A stretch of 64,000 nucleotides of DNA from Nonomuraea cavernae. Lineage in GTDB: Bacteria > Actinomycetota > Actinomycetes > Streptosporangiales > Streptosporangiaceae. Shown here one piece after another: positions 1 to 8,244 of the stretch; positions within the stretch are counted from its first letter, which is position 1, and every line of letters begins with the position of its first letter. The stretch lies in NCBI RefSeq assembly GCF_014646355.1, contig NZ_BMNH01000002.1:1-64000 (forward strand), read 5' to 3'. Below the pieces are notes generated by a model. The model saw only the letters and a list, made by a program, of their open reading frames with translations, was not told the DNA's origin and did no database searches. Position numbers and translations under genes: made by a program.

Positions 1-105
1 GACGGGCTGGGCAGTGAGTCACGCTGCCTGACGCGGACCAAACCGTCGAAACCACCGACGGCCAGGAGCTGCAAGCTCAGTCCCTTCAGGGCTGAGAAGC
101 TGACA
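1..105 (+). mobile_element. Right-end relic of an IS200/IS605-type (TnpB) element
   Basis: The stretch 76-96 folds as a short hairpin (CTCAG ... CTGAG arms around a CCC-TTCA-GGG tip) followed by GAAGCTGACA. This resembles the right end of actinobacterial IS200/IS605 or IS1341-type elements, where the omega RNA scaffold of TnpB ends. A tnpB gene would lie to the left, outside the window. The boundary appears to be near 100-110, because the neighbouring methyltransferase takes its last residues from this sequence. Identification rests on resemblance of the terminal hairpin only. Confidence 0.5.
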
Positions 106-862
106 TTCTTCTGGTGACGCGGATCTTCGACTGCTTGTGGGGCAGCCGCTCCCAGTCGTCCATGAAGACGGCGTCGAGGCCGTGGCGGTCGGCCATGGCC
201 ACGAGGGTCTCGGTGCGGTAGTAGAAGTCCTCGCGCAGCACCTGGTGTTCCTTGCCCACGGTGCGGTCGAAGGTGAAGTCGAACCAGCCGCCCGCCCGCA
301 TCACCCGCCCGACGTGGGCGAAGCACTCCTCGATGACCTCCGGCGGCGAGTGCGAGAAGACGCTGTGGGCGTGCACGACGTCGAAGTGGGCGTCGGGCAG
401 GAACGCGAAGCGCAGGTCGCGCACCGGGGTCAGGTGCGGCAGTTTGTCGTGCAGGCCGTGCTCGACGATGGTGTCCTGGGCGGCGATCAGGATGTCGGGC
501 GAGATGTCGATGCCGTAGTAGTTGCCGTGGTCGAGATAGTCGATGAACAGCCGGCCGGCCCGCAGGTTGCCGCAGCCGATCTCGAGCATCCGGAACTCCG
601 GCTTGAGCCCATGCTCCCTCAGGTAGTCGAACTGCATCCGCCCGAGCGCCAGCCAGCGTTTGTGGGAGTGGGAGCCCACCGCGCCCTCGGGGCTCCGGGC
701 GGCGTCGGACTTCATGACGGCCCGGTAGTAGGCGACGTGGTCGCGGGTGCGCAGCCGCAGCCACGTGTCACGGGTCAGCCGCCGCAGGTGCGGCACGATC
801 TTGTGCGGATGACGCAGCGCGTAACCGGCCTGGTGGACGAGGCTGGAGCGGGTTCGAGGCAT
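86..862 (-). CDS. Class I SAM-dependent methyltransferase
   Basis: A 258-residue protein with a Rossmann-type methyltransferase core. Motif I reads MLEIGCGNLRAG (about residue 92), followed by the acidic SAM-ribose contact in GIDISPD and the post-motif segment FDVVHAHSVFSHSP. The N-terminal 70 residues are basic and helical. The substrate cannot be told from sequence. The final residues MSASQP are encoded by the IS right-end relic, so the original stop was probably replaced by an insertion very close to the 3' end; the catalytic core is intact. It stands alone on the minus strand. Confidence 0.75.
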   Translation of the reverse strand: MPRTRSSLVHQAGYALRHPHKIVPHLRRLTRDTWLRLRTRDHVAYYRAVMKSDAARSPEGAVGSHSHKRWLALGRMQFDYLREHGLKPEFRMLEIGCGNLRAGRLFIDYLDHGNYYGIDISPDILIAAQDTIVEHGLHDKLPHLTPVRDLRFAFLPDAHFDVVHAHSVFSHSPPEVIEECFAHVGRVMRAGGWFDFTFDRTVGKEHQVLREDFYYRTETLVAMADRHGLDAVFMDDWERLPHKQSKIRVTRRMSASQP

Positions 863-983
863 GGCGGGATCACCAGACTTGTGGAGGCGGCGACGTTCCC
901 TCGACCGTAGACACAGGGCCGTGGGCGCTCAATCGCTTTCCGTGAGCGTCCGGTAAAAGAATCTTGACGGAGCCCGGGACGGG

Positions 984-1586
984 TCAGTGGCGCGCGGAGT
1001 GGCGGGGGCGTGCCGGGGCGGGATCGAGCTCGGCGACGAGCTCGCAGGCGCTCGTGACGGGGTCGAGCGTGTGGGCCCGGACTGCCAGCTTCCGCAGCAG
1101 CTCACGGAACAGGTCGCGCTCGTCCGCCGCCAGCGGCGCGAGCACGTGCTCTTCGGCGTGTTCGAGCCGGGAGCACAGGCTCGTCCAGGTGGCCCTGCCG
1201 TCGGCGGTGGCCAGGACGCGCTTGTTGCGCCGGTCGGCGGGGTCGGGGCGGCGCTCGACCAGCCCGGCCTGCTCCAGGTCGTCGATCAGGTAGGTCATGA
1301 CCGTCTTGTCGATGCCGAGCCGCTGCGCCAGCGCGCCCTGCCCGCCGGGCAGCTCCTGGGCGGCGGCGGCCAGCACCTGGTAGCCCCGAGCGCCGCCGGG
1401 CAGCTCGGCGACCAGGGCGTCGGCGATGCGGACGTAGGCGCGGAAGACGACTCCGAGACTCCAGCCGAGGTCGCGGTCCAGCGCGTCGGGCACGGTGTCG
1501 GACACCGTGTCGGGCACGGCGTCGGGCACGGCGTCGGGCACGGTGTCGGGCACGGTGTCGGGCTTCGCGGGCGTGGTCTCGGGCAC
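984..1586 (-). CDS. MarR-family transcriptional regulator with repetitive N-terminus
   Basis: A 200-residue winged-helix regulator. The MarR core starts near residue 38 (RDLGWSLGVVFRAYVRIADA). The recognition helix lies in QRLGIDKTVMTYLIDDLEQAG and the beta-wing in RPDPADRRNKRVLATADG. The first 36 residues are a tandem PDTV/PDAV repeat encoded by a 12-bp DNA repeat, which MarR proteins normally lack, so the true start could be inside it. It is transcribed divergently from the flavin oxidoreductase-hemerythrin gene, with a palindrome in the shared intergenic region, so it probably controls that gene and itself. Confidence 0.82.
   Translation of the reverse strand: MPETTPAKPDTVPDTVPDAVPDAVPDTVSDTVPDALDRDLGWSLGVVFRAYVRIADALVAELPGGARGYQVLAAAAQELPGGQGALAQRLGIDKTVMTYLIDDLEQAGLVERRPDPADRRNKRVLATADGRATWTSLCSRLEHAEEHVLAPLAADERDLFRELLRKLAVRAHTLDPVTSACELVAELDPAPARPRHSARH
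1489..1566. repeat. 12-bp tandem repeat inside a MarR gene
   Basis: About six imperfect copies of GTCGGGCACGGY run in register with the reading frame and encode the PD(T/A)V repeat at the N-terminus of the MarR regulator. Because the unit is a multiple of three, copy-number change would alter protein length without a frameshift. Confidence 0.85.
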
Positions 1587-1614
1587 GGCTCTAGCCTACC
1601 CGGACAGACAGTTG

Positions 1615-1629
1615 AACAGATCATCTGTT
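1615..1629. promoter_or_regulatory. Probable MarR operator
   Basis: Perfect inverted repeat AACAGAT-C-ATCTGTT in the divergent intergenic region between the MarR gene and the LLM-hemerythrin gene. A further TCTGTTT half-site follows about 10 bp downstream. Size and position fit a MarR dimer site; binding is inferred. Confidence 0.55.
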
Positions 1630-1726
1630 TGACCATTCGTCTGTTTCACATATCATTTGGCCCACCTCCGGAGGCCGCGATCGCCCCTCACTCCGGTGAC
1701 ACCCCACACGAAGGGACACGACAGCG

Positions 1727-3343
1727 ATGGCGGACCACGGCCACGATCTGATGTTCGGCACATTCCTCACCCCGGCGGCCCAGCAGGCCGAGCGGGTGGT
1801 AGAGCTGGGCCAGCTGACCGAGCAGGTCGGCCTGGACCTGGTGACGGCCCAGGACCACCCCTACCAGTCACGCTTCCTCGACACCTGGACGCTGCTCTCG
1901 GTGATCGCGGCCCGTACCTCGACGGTGCTGGTCTCGCCCAACGTGGCCAACCTGCCGTTGCGCCCACCCGCGGTGCTCGCCCGCAGCGTCGCCAGCCTCG
2001 ACCTCCTCAGCGGCGGCCGCGTCGAGCTCGGGCTCGGAGCGGGCGCCTTCTGGGACGCGATCGCCGCCGTCGGCGGCCCGCGCCTCGATGCCCCACGCGG
2101 CGTCGACGCGCTGGAGGAGGGCATCCGGGTGATCCGCGCGATGTGGGACACCACGAGCAGCCCGGTGCGCGTCGACGGCGAGCACCACCGGGTCGTGGGC
2201 GCGCATCCCGGTCCCGCGCCCGCCCACGACGTCGCCATCTGGCTGGGCGCCTACAAGAAGCGGATGCTGGCGCTGACCGGGCGGGTCGCCGACGGCTGGC
2301 TGCCCAGCAGCGCCTACGCCGCCCCCGACACGCTGCCCGCACTGCACCAGATCATCGACGAGGCCGCCGTCGCCGCCGGGCGCCGGCCCGGTGACGTCCG
2401 CCGCCTGTACAACATCCAGGGCACCTTCGCCGGGCGGGGCACCGGGTTCCTCAACGGGCCGGCGGGCACCTGGGCCGAGCAGCTCGCCGAGCTCGCCCTC
2501 GAACAGGGGATCAGCGTCTTCATCCTGGCCGGCGACGACCCCGACGTGATCCGCCGCTACGCCGCCGAGGTCGCGCCCGCCGTACGGGAACTCGTCGAGC
2601 ACGAACGGGCGCGCCAGTCCCGGGACGAGAGGTCCCCGGCCGAGCAGGCGCCGGGCGGGCAGGCGGCCACCGGGCGCATCACCGACGACATCATCGGCGA
2701 GAGCACCGGTGAGCGGGCGCCGCGGCCGGTGACGGCGGTCGTCAGGACCGGGGCGCTGCGGGTCACGCCGACGCCGGACGACGGCGTCCGGCTCAGCGAC
2801 GTCCGGGTGTGGGACGAGAGCGCCCGCCCGACCGGGCCGGCCCCCGATCCGGAGCGCCGCTACACGCCGCACGAGCAGGCGGCCGGGCAGCACCTCGTCG
2901 ACGTGCACGACCACCTGCGCCAGGAGCTGCGGGAGATCCGCCGGCTCGTCGAGAAGGTGACCGCCGGCACGATGGACGTCGGCGCCGCCCGCTCGCACAT
3001 CAACACGATGACCATGCGCCAGAACAACTGGACGCTCGGCGCCTACTGCGAGTCCTACTGCCGGGTCGTCACCACGCATCACACGATCGAGGACCAGAGT
3101 CTGTTCCCGCGCCTGCGCCGCGCGGACCCGGCGCTGGCGCCGGTCGTCGACCGCCTGGAAGCCGAGCATCGCGCCATCCACGACGTCCTCGACGGCGTCG
3201 ACCGGGCCCTCGTCGCGCTCGTCGGCGAACCCGGCGGGACCCAGGCGCTGCGTGACGCCGTCGACCTGCTCACCGACACGCTGCTGTCGCACCTGTCGTA
3301 CGAGGAGAGGGAGCTCGTCGAGCCGCTCGCCCGCCTCGGCTAA
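1727..3343 (+). CDS. LLM-class flavin-dependent oxidoreductase fused to a hemerythrin domain
   Basis: A 538-residue two-domain protein. Residues 1 to about 290 form a luciferase-like (LLM) F420/FMN-dependent oxidoreductase, with family landmarks LMFGTFLTPAAQQ, TAQDHPYQ, SPNVANLPLRPP and GGRVELGLGAGAFW. After a charged linker (about 290-375) comes a four-helix hemerythrin/HHE domain with metal ligands in VDVHDHL, HHTIEDQSLFP, EAEHRAIHDVLD and LLSHLSYEERE, suggesting a di-iron centre. Single-domain LLM enzymes are about 300 residues, so the fusion is notable. ATG follows AAGGGACA. The divergent MarR gene is the likely regulator. Role in redox or electrophile stress is inference. Confidence 0.85.
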   Translation: MADHGHDLMFGTFLTPAAQQAERVVELGQLTEQVGLDLVTAQDHPYQSRFLDTWTLLSVIAARTSTVLVSPNVANLPLRPPAVLARSVASLDLLSGGRVELGLGAGAFWDAIAAVGGPRLDAPRGVDALEEGIRVIRAMWDTTSSPVRVDGEHHRVVGAHPGPAPAHDVAIWLGAYKKRMLALTGRVADGWLPSSAYAAPDTLPALHQIIDEAAVAAGRRPGDVRRLYNIQGTFAGRGTGFLNGPAGTWAEQLAELALEQGISVFILAGDDPDVIRRYAAEVAPAVRELVEHERARQSRDERSPAEQAPGGQAATGRITDDIIGESTGERAPRPVTAVVRTGALRVTPTPDDGVRLSDVRVWDESARPTGPAPDPERRYTPHEQAAGQHLVDVHDHLRQELREIRRLVEKVTAGTMDVGAARSHINTMTMRQNNWTLGAYCESYCRVVTTHHTIEDQSLFPRLRRADPALAPVVDRLEAEHRAIHDVLDGVDRALVALVGEPGGTQALRDAVDLLTDTLLSHLSYEERELVEPLARLG

Positions 3344-3355
3344 TACCAGGTTTGA

Positions 3356-3365
3356 CTTATATAAG
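3356..3365. promoter_or_regulatory. Palindromic promoter element upstream of ArsR-type gene
   Basis: CTTATATAAG is a perfect 10-bp AT-rich palindrome just after the LLM stop and 22 bp before the GTG of the ArsR-family gene. It is nested in a wider CAGG...CCTG inverted repeat. It probably combines a -10 element with an autorepression site. Confidence 0.4.
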
Positions 3366-3387
3366 CAGGACCTGAAACACTCGGGAC

Positions 3388-3747
3388 GTGCACGCATTCG
3401 ACGTCCTCGGCGACCCGATCCGGCGCCGGATCCTGGAGCTCCTCGCCGACGGCGAGCTCAGCTCAGGCGAGGTCACCGCCGTCATCCGGCGCGAGTTCGG
3501 CATCTCCCAGCCGGCCGTCTCCCAGCATCTGCGGGTGCTGCGTGACAACGGGTTCGCCACGGTGCGCGCCGAGGGCACCCGGAGGCTGTACGCCGTGGAG
3601 CCCGGCCCGCTGCAGGAGGTGGACCTCTGGCTGGAACGGTTCCGCGGCTTCTGGGAGCAGCGCCTGGACGCGCTGGCCACCGAGCTGGCGCGGGGCAAGC
3701 GGGAGCGCCGGGCCAAGGACGCCCACTCGAGAAACGAGAATTCATGA
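3388..3747 (+). CDS. ArsR-family winged-helix regulator
   Basis: A 119-residue HTH_20/ArsR-type regulator beginning VHAFDVLGDPIRRRILELLAD (GTG start). The recognition helix is in ISQPAVSQHLRVLRDNGF and the wing in RAEGTRRLYAVEP. There are no cysteine metal sites, so it is the SmtB-fold subclass usually paired with AHSA1/SRPBCC proteins rather than a metal sensor. Its TGA overlaps the ATG of the next gene (ATGA), giving a translationally coupled ArsR-AHSA1-VOC operon. Confidence 0.85.
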   Translation: MHAFDVLGDPIRRRILELLADGELSSGEVTAVIRREFGISQPAVSQHLRVLRDNGFATVRAEGTRRLYAVEPGPLQEVDLWLERFRGFWEQRLDALATELARGKRERRAKDAHSRNENS

Positions 3748-4373
3748 TCGACATCATCAACGAGCTCAACCGGGCCCGCCGCGAGGTGAGTGACGGCGCC
3801 GAGGTCAAGACCATCGTGGTGAGCCGCCGCTACGACGCCGCGGTGGAGGACGTGTGGGACGCCTGCACCGACGCCGAGCGGATCGGCCGCTGGTTCCTGC
3901 CCGTCACCGGCGATCTCCGGCTCGGCGGCCACTACCAGCTCAAGGGCAACGCCGGCGGCGAGATCCTGCGGTGCGAGCCGCCCCACCTGCTGAAGGTGTC
4001 CTGGGTCATGGGCGAGGCCCCCGGACTGTCGGAGGTCGAGGTGCGGCTGACGGCCGAGGGCGGCGACGCCACGCTCTTCGAGCTGCGCCACACCGCGCAG
4101 GTGCCGCCGGAGATGTGGTCGCACTACGGTCCCGGCGCGGTCGGCGTCGGCTGGGACCTCGCGGTGCTCGGCCTGGGCCTGCACCTGGCCGGAGGCTCCA
4201 TCTCCGATCCGGACGCCTGGCAGCGCACCGACGAGGCCCGCCGGTTCATGACGGCGAGCGGCGAGGCGTGGGGCGAGGCCTTCCAGGCGGCCGGCGCCCC
4301 GCCCGAGCAGGTGGCCGGCGCGGTCGCGCGCACCCTCACGTTCTACGTCCCCGAAACTCCCGAACAGGAGTAA
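3744..4373 (+). CDS. SRPBCC/AHSA1-domain protein
   Basis: A 209-residue START-like protein. The AHSA1 core is seen in VVSRRYDAAVEDVWDACTD, RIGRWFLPVTGDLRLGGHY and LKVSWVMGE. These proteins form a deep hydrophobic cavity, and in actinobacteria they are nearly always coupled to an upstream ArsR-type regulator, as here (4-bp overlap). A C-terminal extension past residue about 150 carries repeated GEAW/AFQAAG helices. The ligand is unknown. Confidence 0.85.
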   Translation: MIDIINELNRARREVSDGAEVKTIVVSRRYDAAVEDVWDACTDAERIGRWFLPVTGDLRLGGHYQLKGNAGGEILRCEPPHLLKVSWVMGEAPGLSEVEVRLTAEGGDATLFELRHTAQVPPEMWSHYGPGAVGVGWDLAVLGLGLHLAGGSISDPDAWQRTDEARRFMTASGEAWGEAFQAAGAPPEQVAGAVARTLTFYVPETPEQE

Positions 4374-4380
4374 CACCGAT

Positions 4381-4779
4381 ATGTCACAGAAGATCACCAC
4401 GTTTCTCATGTTCCAGGGCAATGATGCCGAAGAAGCAATGACGTACTACATGTCGCTGTTCGACGACTCCGAGATCCTGTCGATCAGCCGCTACGACGCC
4501 GACGGGCCGGGCAAGGAGGGCACGGTGCAGCACGCCCTGTTCACCCTCGCCGGCCAGCCCTACATGGCCATCGACAGCCACGTGAAGCACGACTTCGGCT
4601 TCACCCCGTCGATCTCGCTCTACGTGAACTGCGAGTCCGCCGACGAGATCGAGCGCCTCTACGCGGCGCTGCTCGACAAGGGCGGGGCGCTGATGCCGCT
4701 CGGCTCCTACGGCTTCAGCACCAAGTTCGGCTGGGTCAACGACCGCTTCGGGGTCTCCTGGCAGCTCAACCTGGCCTGA
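4381..4779 (+). CDS. VOC-family (PhnB/3-demethylubiquinone-type) protein
   Basis: A 132-residue PhnB-like glyoxalase-fold protein (KITTFLMFQGNDAEEAMTYY ... GWVNDRFGVSWQLNLA), 7 bp downstream of the SRPBCC gene and so third in the operon. Such proteins are paired beta-alpha-beta-beta-beta modules that bind a metal or small ligand; PhnB-type members often lack a complete metal triad. The specific function is not inferable. Confidence 0.85.
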   Translation: MSQKITTFLMFQGNDAEEAMTYYMSLFDDSEILSISRYDADGPGKEGTVQHALFTLAGQPYMAIDSHVKHDFGFTPSISLYVNCESADEIERLYAALLDKGGALMPLGSYGFSTKFGWVNDRFGVSWQLNLA

Positions 4780-5728
4780 CCGCCCATCCAGATGAGCAGG
4801 ATCGGCTACCTCCACGCCGGGTGGATGCCTGCAGTTCCACTTCGGCGCCTTCGACGAGTTCCTCCGCGAACTCATCGTCGAGGGCACCCTCGAAGGACTG
4901 GCCTCGGCCCGCGCACGCGGTCGCGTCGCCGGGGCCAGCGGCCCTGGACGCCCACGGGGTGGAGGTGGCGCCGACGTGGCCGGCCGCTCTGCGGTACCCG
5001 TCGGGGTCGGCGAAGCGCACGACGATGTGGCTGCCGGGGACCATGCGCTTGAACTCCTCAGGAGTGCCCTCGGCCACCAGCCAGCCCTGGCTGGGCAGCG
5101 CGATGCGGTCGGCGAGTTCGTCGGCCTCCTCCAGGTATTGGGTGGTCAGGAAGATGGTCACGCCGTCCTGCTGGACGAGGTCCCGGACGATCTGCCACAT
5201 GGTGCGGCGGCTGCGCGGGTCCAGGCCCGTGGTCGGTTCGTCGAGGAAGATGAGCTTGGGCGTGCCGACCATGGTCATGGCGAGGTCGAGCCGGCGGCGC
5301 ATGCCGCCCGAGTAGGTGACCGCGGGCTGACGCGCGGCGTCGGTGAGGTCGAAGCGTTCCAGCAGTTCGCGGACGCGCCTGCGGCCCTTGGCGCGGCCGA
5401 GGTGGAGCAGGTCGGCCATGAGTCGCAGGTTCTCCTCGCCGGTGAGGAAGCTGTCGACCGCGGAGAACTGGCCGGTGACGCCGATCGCGGCACGCACCTT
5501 GTCGGGTTCCTTGGCCAGGTCGTATCCGGCGACCCAGATCTCGCCCGCGTCGGCCTTGATCAGGGTGGACAGGATCTGCACTGCGGTGGTCTTGCCCGCG
5601 CCGTTGGGGCCGAGCAGGGAGAAGACGGTGCCCTGCGGGATGGTGAGGTCGATGCCGTCCAGGACACGGTGGGCGCCGTAGGACTTACGCAGCCCCGTCA
5701 CCGAGACGAAGGTTCGCATCGCGTCCAC
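4766..5728 (-). pseudogene. Decaying DrrA-like ABC transporter ATPase
   Basis: The first 235 residues match daunorubicin-resistance-type (DrrA) ABC ATPases: Walker A in LLGPNGAGKTTA, signature TYSGGMRRRLDLA, Walker B in LIFLDEPTTGLDP and the H-loop region replaced by LTTQYLEE as is usual for DrrA. After residue about 235 the sequence leaves the family and becomes low-complexity, and no membrane partner gene follows; the 3' end instead overlaps the convergent VOC gene. Start could be the second Met (5719). The nucleotide-binding core could still be made, but as a transporter this looks dead. It lies directly behind the P450 relic on the same strand. Confidence 0.6.
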
Positions 5729-6003
5729 CCCCGATCCCAGGTGACGGGCAGGCTGTGCACGCCGTATACCTGCGAGAGGTCGGCGCGCAGCGACAGCTCT
5801 TCAGCCGGTACGGCGAGCCGCAGCGTCGGGAAGCGGGTGTGCCGGGGTGCGTCCATGCCGGTCAGGTCGCCGACGGGGGCGGGCGGCAGGTGCCCGCCCG
5901 CCAGGGGGTGGTAGTGGGAGCTGAAGCGCAGGTCGGCGAGGATCTGGCGGACCGGGTCGTATTTGGTGATCATCCAGACGCCGGGGGTGCCCTCGGGCGC
6001 AGC
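5729..6003 (-). pseudogene. Cytochrome P450 relic with large internal deletion
   Basis: Two P450 pieces are joined in frame. The N-terminal piece (VWMITKYDPVRQILADLRFS ... DLTGMDAPRHTRF) includes the substrate-entry region and the helix C start; the C-terminal piece (PTLRLAVPAEELSLRADLSQ ... GVHSLPVTW) is the family's last 30 residues. The I-helix, ExxR and heme-cysteine loop are missing, roughly 300 residues. The left edge, near 6000, abuts the truncated HTH gene on the opposite strand, so one rearrangement may have removed both 5' ends. Confidence 0.75.
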
Positions 6004-6558
6004 CACGGCCGCAACGGCGGCCCCAGCGACTACCGCCCCGAGCGGGCGCAGCAGGCGACAGCGCGGCGGGCGCGGCGCGGCACCCCGGCACGTTCGGCCG
6101 AACCCCAGGACCGCAAGGTCTTCGAGGTGGAAGAGGGAGCCGTCGAGATGGCGATCGGAATGGGCCTGCCGAAAATGGTGGCGCGCGTGCTCATCGGCCT
6201 GTGGCTGAGCGAGGACGGCAGGCTCACTGCGGCCGAGCTGTCGCGCGGGCTGAAAGTCAGTCCCGCCTCGATCTCCATGGCGGTGGGCTACCTGACCCAG
6301 CAGGGGCTGATCAGGCGCGAACGTGATCCGCAGCGGCGGCACGACGTCTACGTGGTCGACGATGACGCCTGGTACCACTCGACGGTGATCAGCTCGCGGC
6401 AGACGCTCGCGGCGGCGGAGATCGCGAAGGCGGCGGGGGAGACGCTCGGGCTCGACACGCCAGTGGGACGCCGCCTGGCCAGGGGCGGTGCGTTCCTGGA
6501 GCGGATCAGCCTGGACGCCCTGGCGTCGGCCGAACGCTGGCGCGACCTGCCGCCGTGA
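5995..6558 (+). pseudogene. GbsR/MarR-type regulator lacking its N-terminal HTH
   Basis: The coding frame from about 5995 (GRNGGPSDYRPERAQQATAR) to 6558 matches the C-terminal two thirds of an actinobacterial regulator family that normally begins with an IS30-like HTH (ending TREVxRNGGP) followed by a GbsR/MarR winged helix. The winged helix is intact (LTAAELSRGLKVSPASISMA, GLIRRERDPQRRHDVYVV). No start codon lies in frame between the breakpoint and ATG 6148, which would give a 136-residue protein. Truncation coincides with the P450 relic. It may still be expressed from 6148 as a shorter MarR-like protein. Confidence 0.6.
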
Positions 6559-6921
6559 TCAGACCGCAGGGATTGTGCCCCAGATTTCAAGTGCTGTGGT
6601 CCAATCGCCTCCTCAACGCCCACGAGGCCCTGTTCGACCCGCGTAACGAAACTCCCGCACTCAGCGCCACGTCAGCGGCAGCATGTAACGAAACTCCGTG
6701 CGAGGCTCCCGAATGCGGGCTGACCGTCAGCCAGCCTGCGACGGGACGTCGCCGCCGCTACTGCTCAACGGCCTCACGGATCTGCCTTCTGGAATGGATC
6801 AACAACATGTCTTAACGGCAACCGCCCCTGCTCGCCATGGTGGGACCAGCGTGGGGCACCAGGTGTCGAAAAACGAACGATTCTCAACATGGTCAACAAA
6901 GTGCCGTGACCTCAGGAGCGG
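6559..6921. other. Non-coding gap with short direct repeat and zinc-knuckle relic
   Basis: No convincing gene. A 13-bp direct repeat GTAACGAAACTCC occurs at 6643-6655 and 6685-6697. One plus-strand frame reads CEAPECGLTVSQPATGRRRR-YC, which resembles the zinc-knuckle N-terminus of some actinobacterial DNA-binding proteins, but it stops soon after and is probably a relic. Confidence 0.3.
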
Positions 6922-7440
6922 TCAGGCCAGGTCGGGCGCGCAGGCGGTTTCGGGCGACCGTCCGTCCTCGACTTTCGCGATGGGCTCGCCGACTAGATGT
7001 TGCAGCGCGCTCTGCAGCGCGGCCCGCGCTGAGGGGGCGAGGTCGGCCAAGAGCTGGTTCTCGATCGCCTCGATGTCGGCGCGGGCGGCCTTGAGGGCGC
7101 GGTCGCCCTCGGGGGTGGCCTCGATGATGCGGGCCCTGCGGTCGGCGGGGTCGGGGCGGCGGCGCACCAGGCCGGCGTCTTCCAGTTCGTCGAGGATGAG
7201 GACCAGCTTGCTCTTGTCGACCGATACGGCATGGGCGAGAGCGAGCTGGGTGCGGGCGGGGGCTTCAACGACGGCCACCAGCACCGTGTAACCCCACAAG
7301 GTCATGCCGTGCTCGCGCACCGCGGCGGTCTCAGCGGTGGCCAGGCCTTGCTTCAGTCGCGCGAACAGCCAGTGCAGGTCCTGGTGCAGTCCGCTCCCGT
7401 GCGGGCCTTCGGATGTGGGGGCGTGCGCCATGGACGTCAC
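6922..7440 (-). CDS. MarR-family regulator of the azoreductase gene
   Basis: A 172-residue MarR protein. Dimerisation helices lie at both ends, the recognition helix in AHAVSVDKSKLVLILDELED, and the wing in RRPDPADRRARIIEATPEG. It is divergent from a GTG-started azoreductase with an 87-bp shared promoter containing a CCAAGATG/CATCTTGG inverted repeat, the expected arrangement for an electrophile/quinone sensor controlling a detoxifying flavoenzyme. The effector is unknown. Confidence 0.88.
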   Translation of the reverse strand: MTSMAHAPTSEGPHGSGLHQDLHWLFARLKQGLATAETAAVREHGMTLWGYTVLVAVVEAPARTQLALAHAVSVDKSKLVLILDELEDAGLVRRRPDPADRRARIIEATPEGDRALKAARADIEAIENQLLADLAPSARAALQSALQHLVGEPIAKVEDGRSPETACAPDLA

Positions 7441-7449
7441 GATACCAAG

Positions 7450-7488
7450 CCAAGATGTTCTTGACTTGAAACCATCTTGGTTTATATT
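7450..7488 (+). promoter_or_regulatory. azoreductase promoter overlapped by MarR operator
   Basis: The inverted repeat CCAAGATG (7450-7457) / CATCTTGG (7473-7480) overlaps a sigma70-type promoter: TTGACT at 7461-7466 and TATATT at 7483-7488 with a 16-bp spacer. MarR binding there would occlude the promoter. Another ATCTTG copy lies downstream near 7505. Both calls are from sequence pattern only. Confidence 0.6.
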
Positions 7489-7527
7489 GATTGTGATTCT
7501 AAATCATCTTGAATGTGAGGTAATCTT

Positions 7528-8193
7528 GTGACGTATCTTCTGCATCTGGACGCCAGCGGACGCAGCGAGTCGTTCTCCCGCAAGCTCGGCGAGACCTTCG
7601 TGGCCGACTGGCGGGTCGCCCACCCGGACGGCGTCTATACCTACCGGGACCTGGTGGCGGATCCGGTGCCGCCCATCGACGAGGACCGGGTCCGCCTCGC
7701 CACCCAGTCATCGGTGAACGGGGTCCGCGACATCGAGACCATGGACCAGCTGGCCGCCGGCGCTCCCGAGCTGACCAGGAGCTGGGCGACCACCCGCCCG
7801 TTGGTGGAGCAGCTCCTCGCGGCCGACGTCCTGCTCCTGGGCGTGCCGATGTACAACTTCACGGTGCCCGCCGCGCTCAAGACATGGATCGACCGCGTGA
7901 CCCTGCCCTGGCTGCCGCTCAAGGGAAAGTCGGCCGTGGTGCTGAGCGCGCGCGGCGGGGGCTACGGGCCCGGCACGCCCCGCGAGCAGTTCGACTTCCA
8001 GGAGCCCTATCTGCGCGCCTACTTCTCCGTGCTCGGATTGGACGACGTGGAGTTCGTCCATGCCGAACTCACCCACGCCACGGTCATGCCCTTCCTCGCG
8101 CAGTTCCGCGACCAGCACGAGGCCTCCCACGCCGCGGCGCTCGACGCGGTGCGCAGCCTGGCGACCCGGGTGCGTGCCGAGACGCCGTCCTGA
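7528..8193 (+). CDS. azoR: FMN-dependent NADH:quinone oxidoreductase / azoreductase
   Basis: A 221-residue flavodoxin-fold enzyme of the AzoR/NQO family, which reduces quinones and azo compounds with NAD(P)H. Visible signatures are the FMN phosphate loop HLDASGRSESFSRKLGE, the PMYNFTVPAALKTWIDRV motif that packs on the isoalloxazine ring, and SARGGGYGPGTPREQFDFQ. GTG start follows GTGAGG. It sits downstream of a divergent MarR regulator and about 50 bp before an SDR gene, suggesting a quinone/electrophile-response cluster. Confidence 0.88.
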   Translation: MTYLLHLDASGRSESFSRKLGETFVADWRVAHPDGVYTYRDLVADPVPPIDEDRVRLATQSSVNGVRDIETMDQLAAGAPELTRSWATTRPLVEQLLAADVLLLGVPMYNFTVPAALKTWIDRVTLPWLPLKGKSAVVLSARGGGYGPGTPREQFDFQEPYLRAYFSVLGLDDVEFVHAELTHATVMPFLAQFRDQHEASHAAALDAVRSLATRVRAETPS

Positions 8194-8244
8194 CCATCAT
8201 TCCCAAGCCCGTTAGCGAAGCGAAGACAGAAGGACACCCACACT

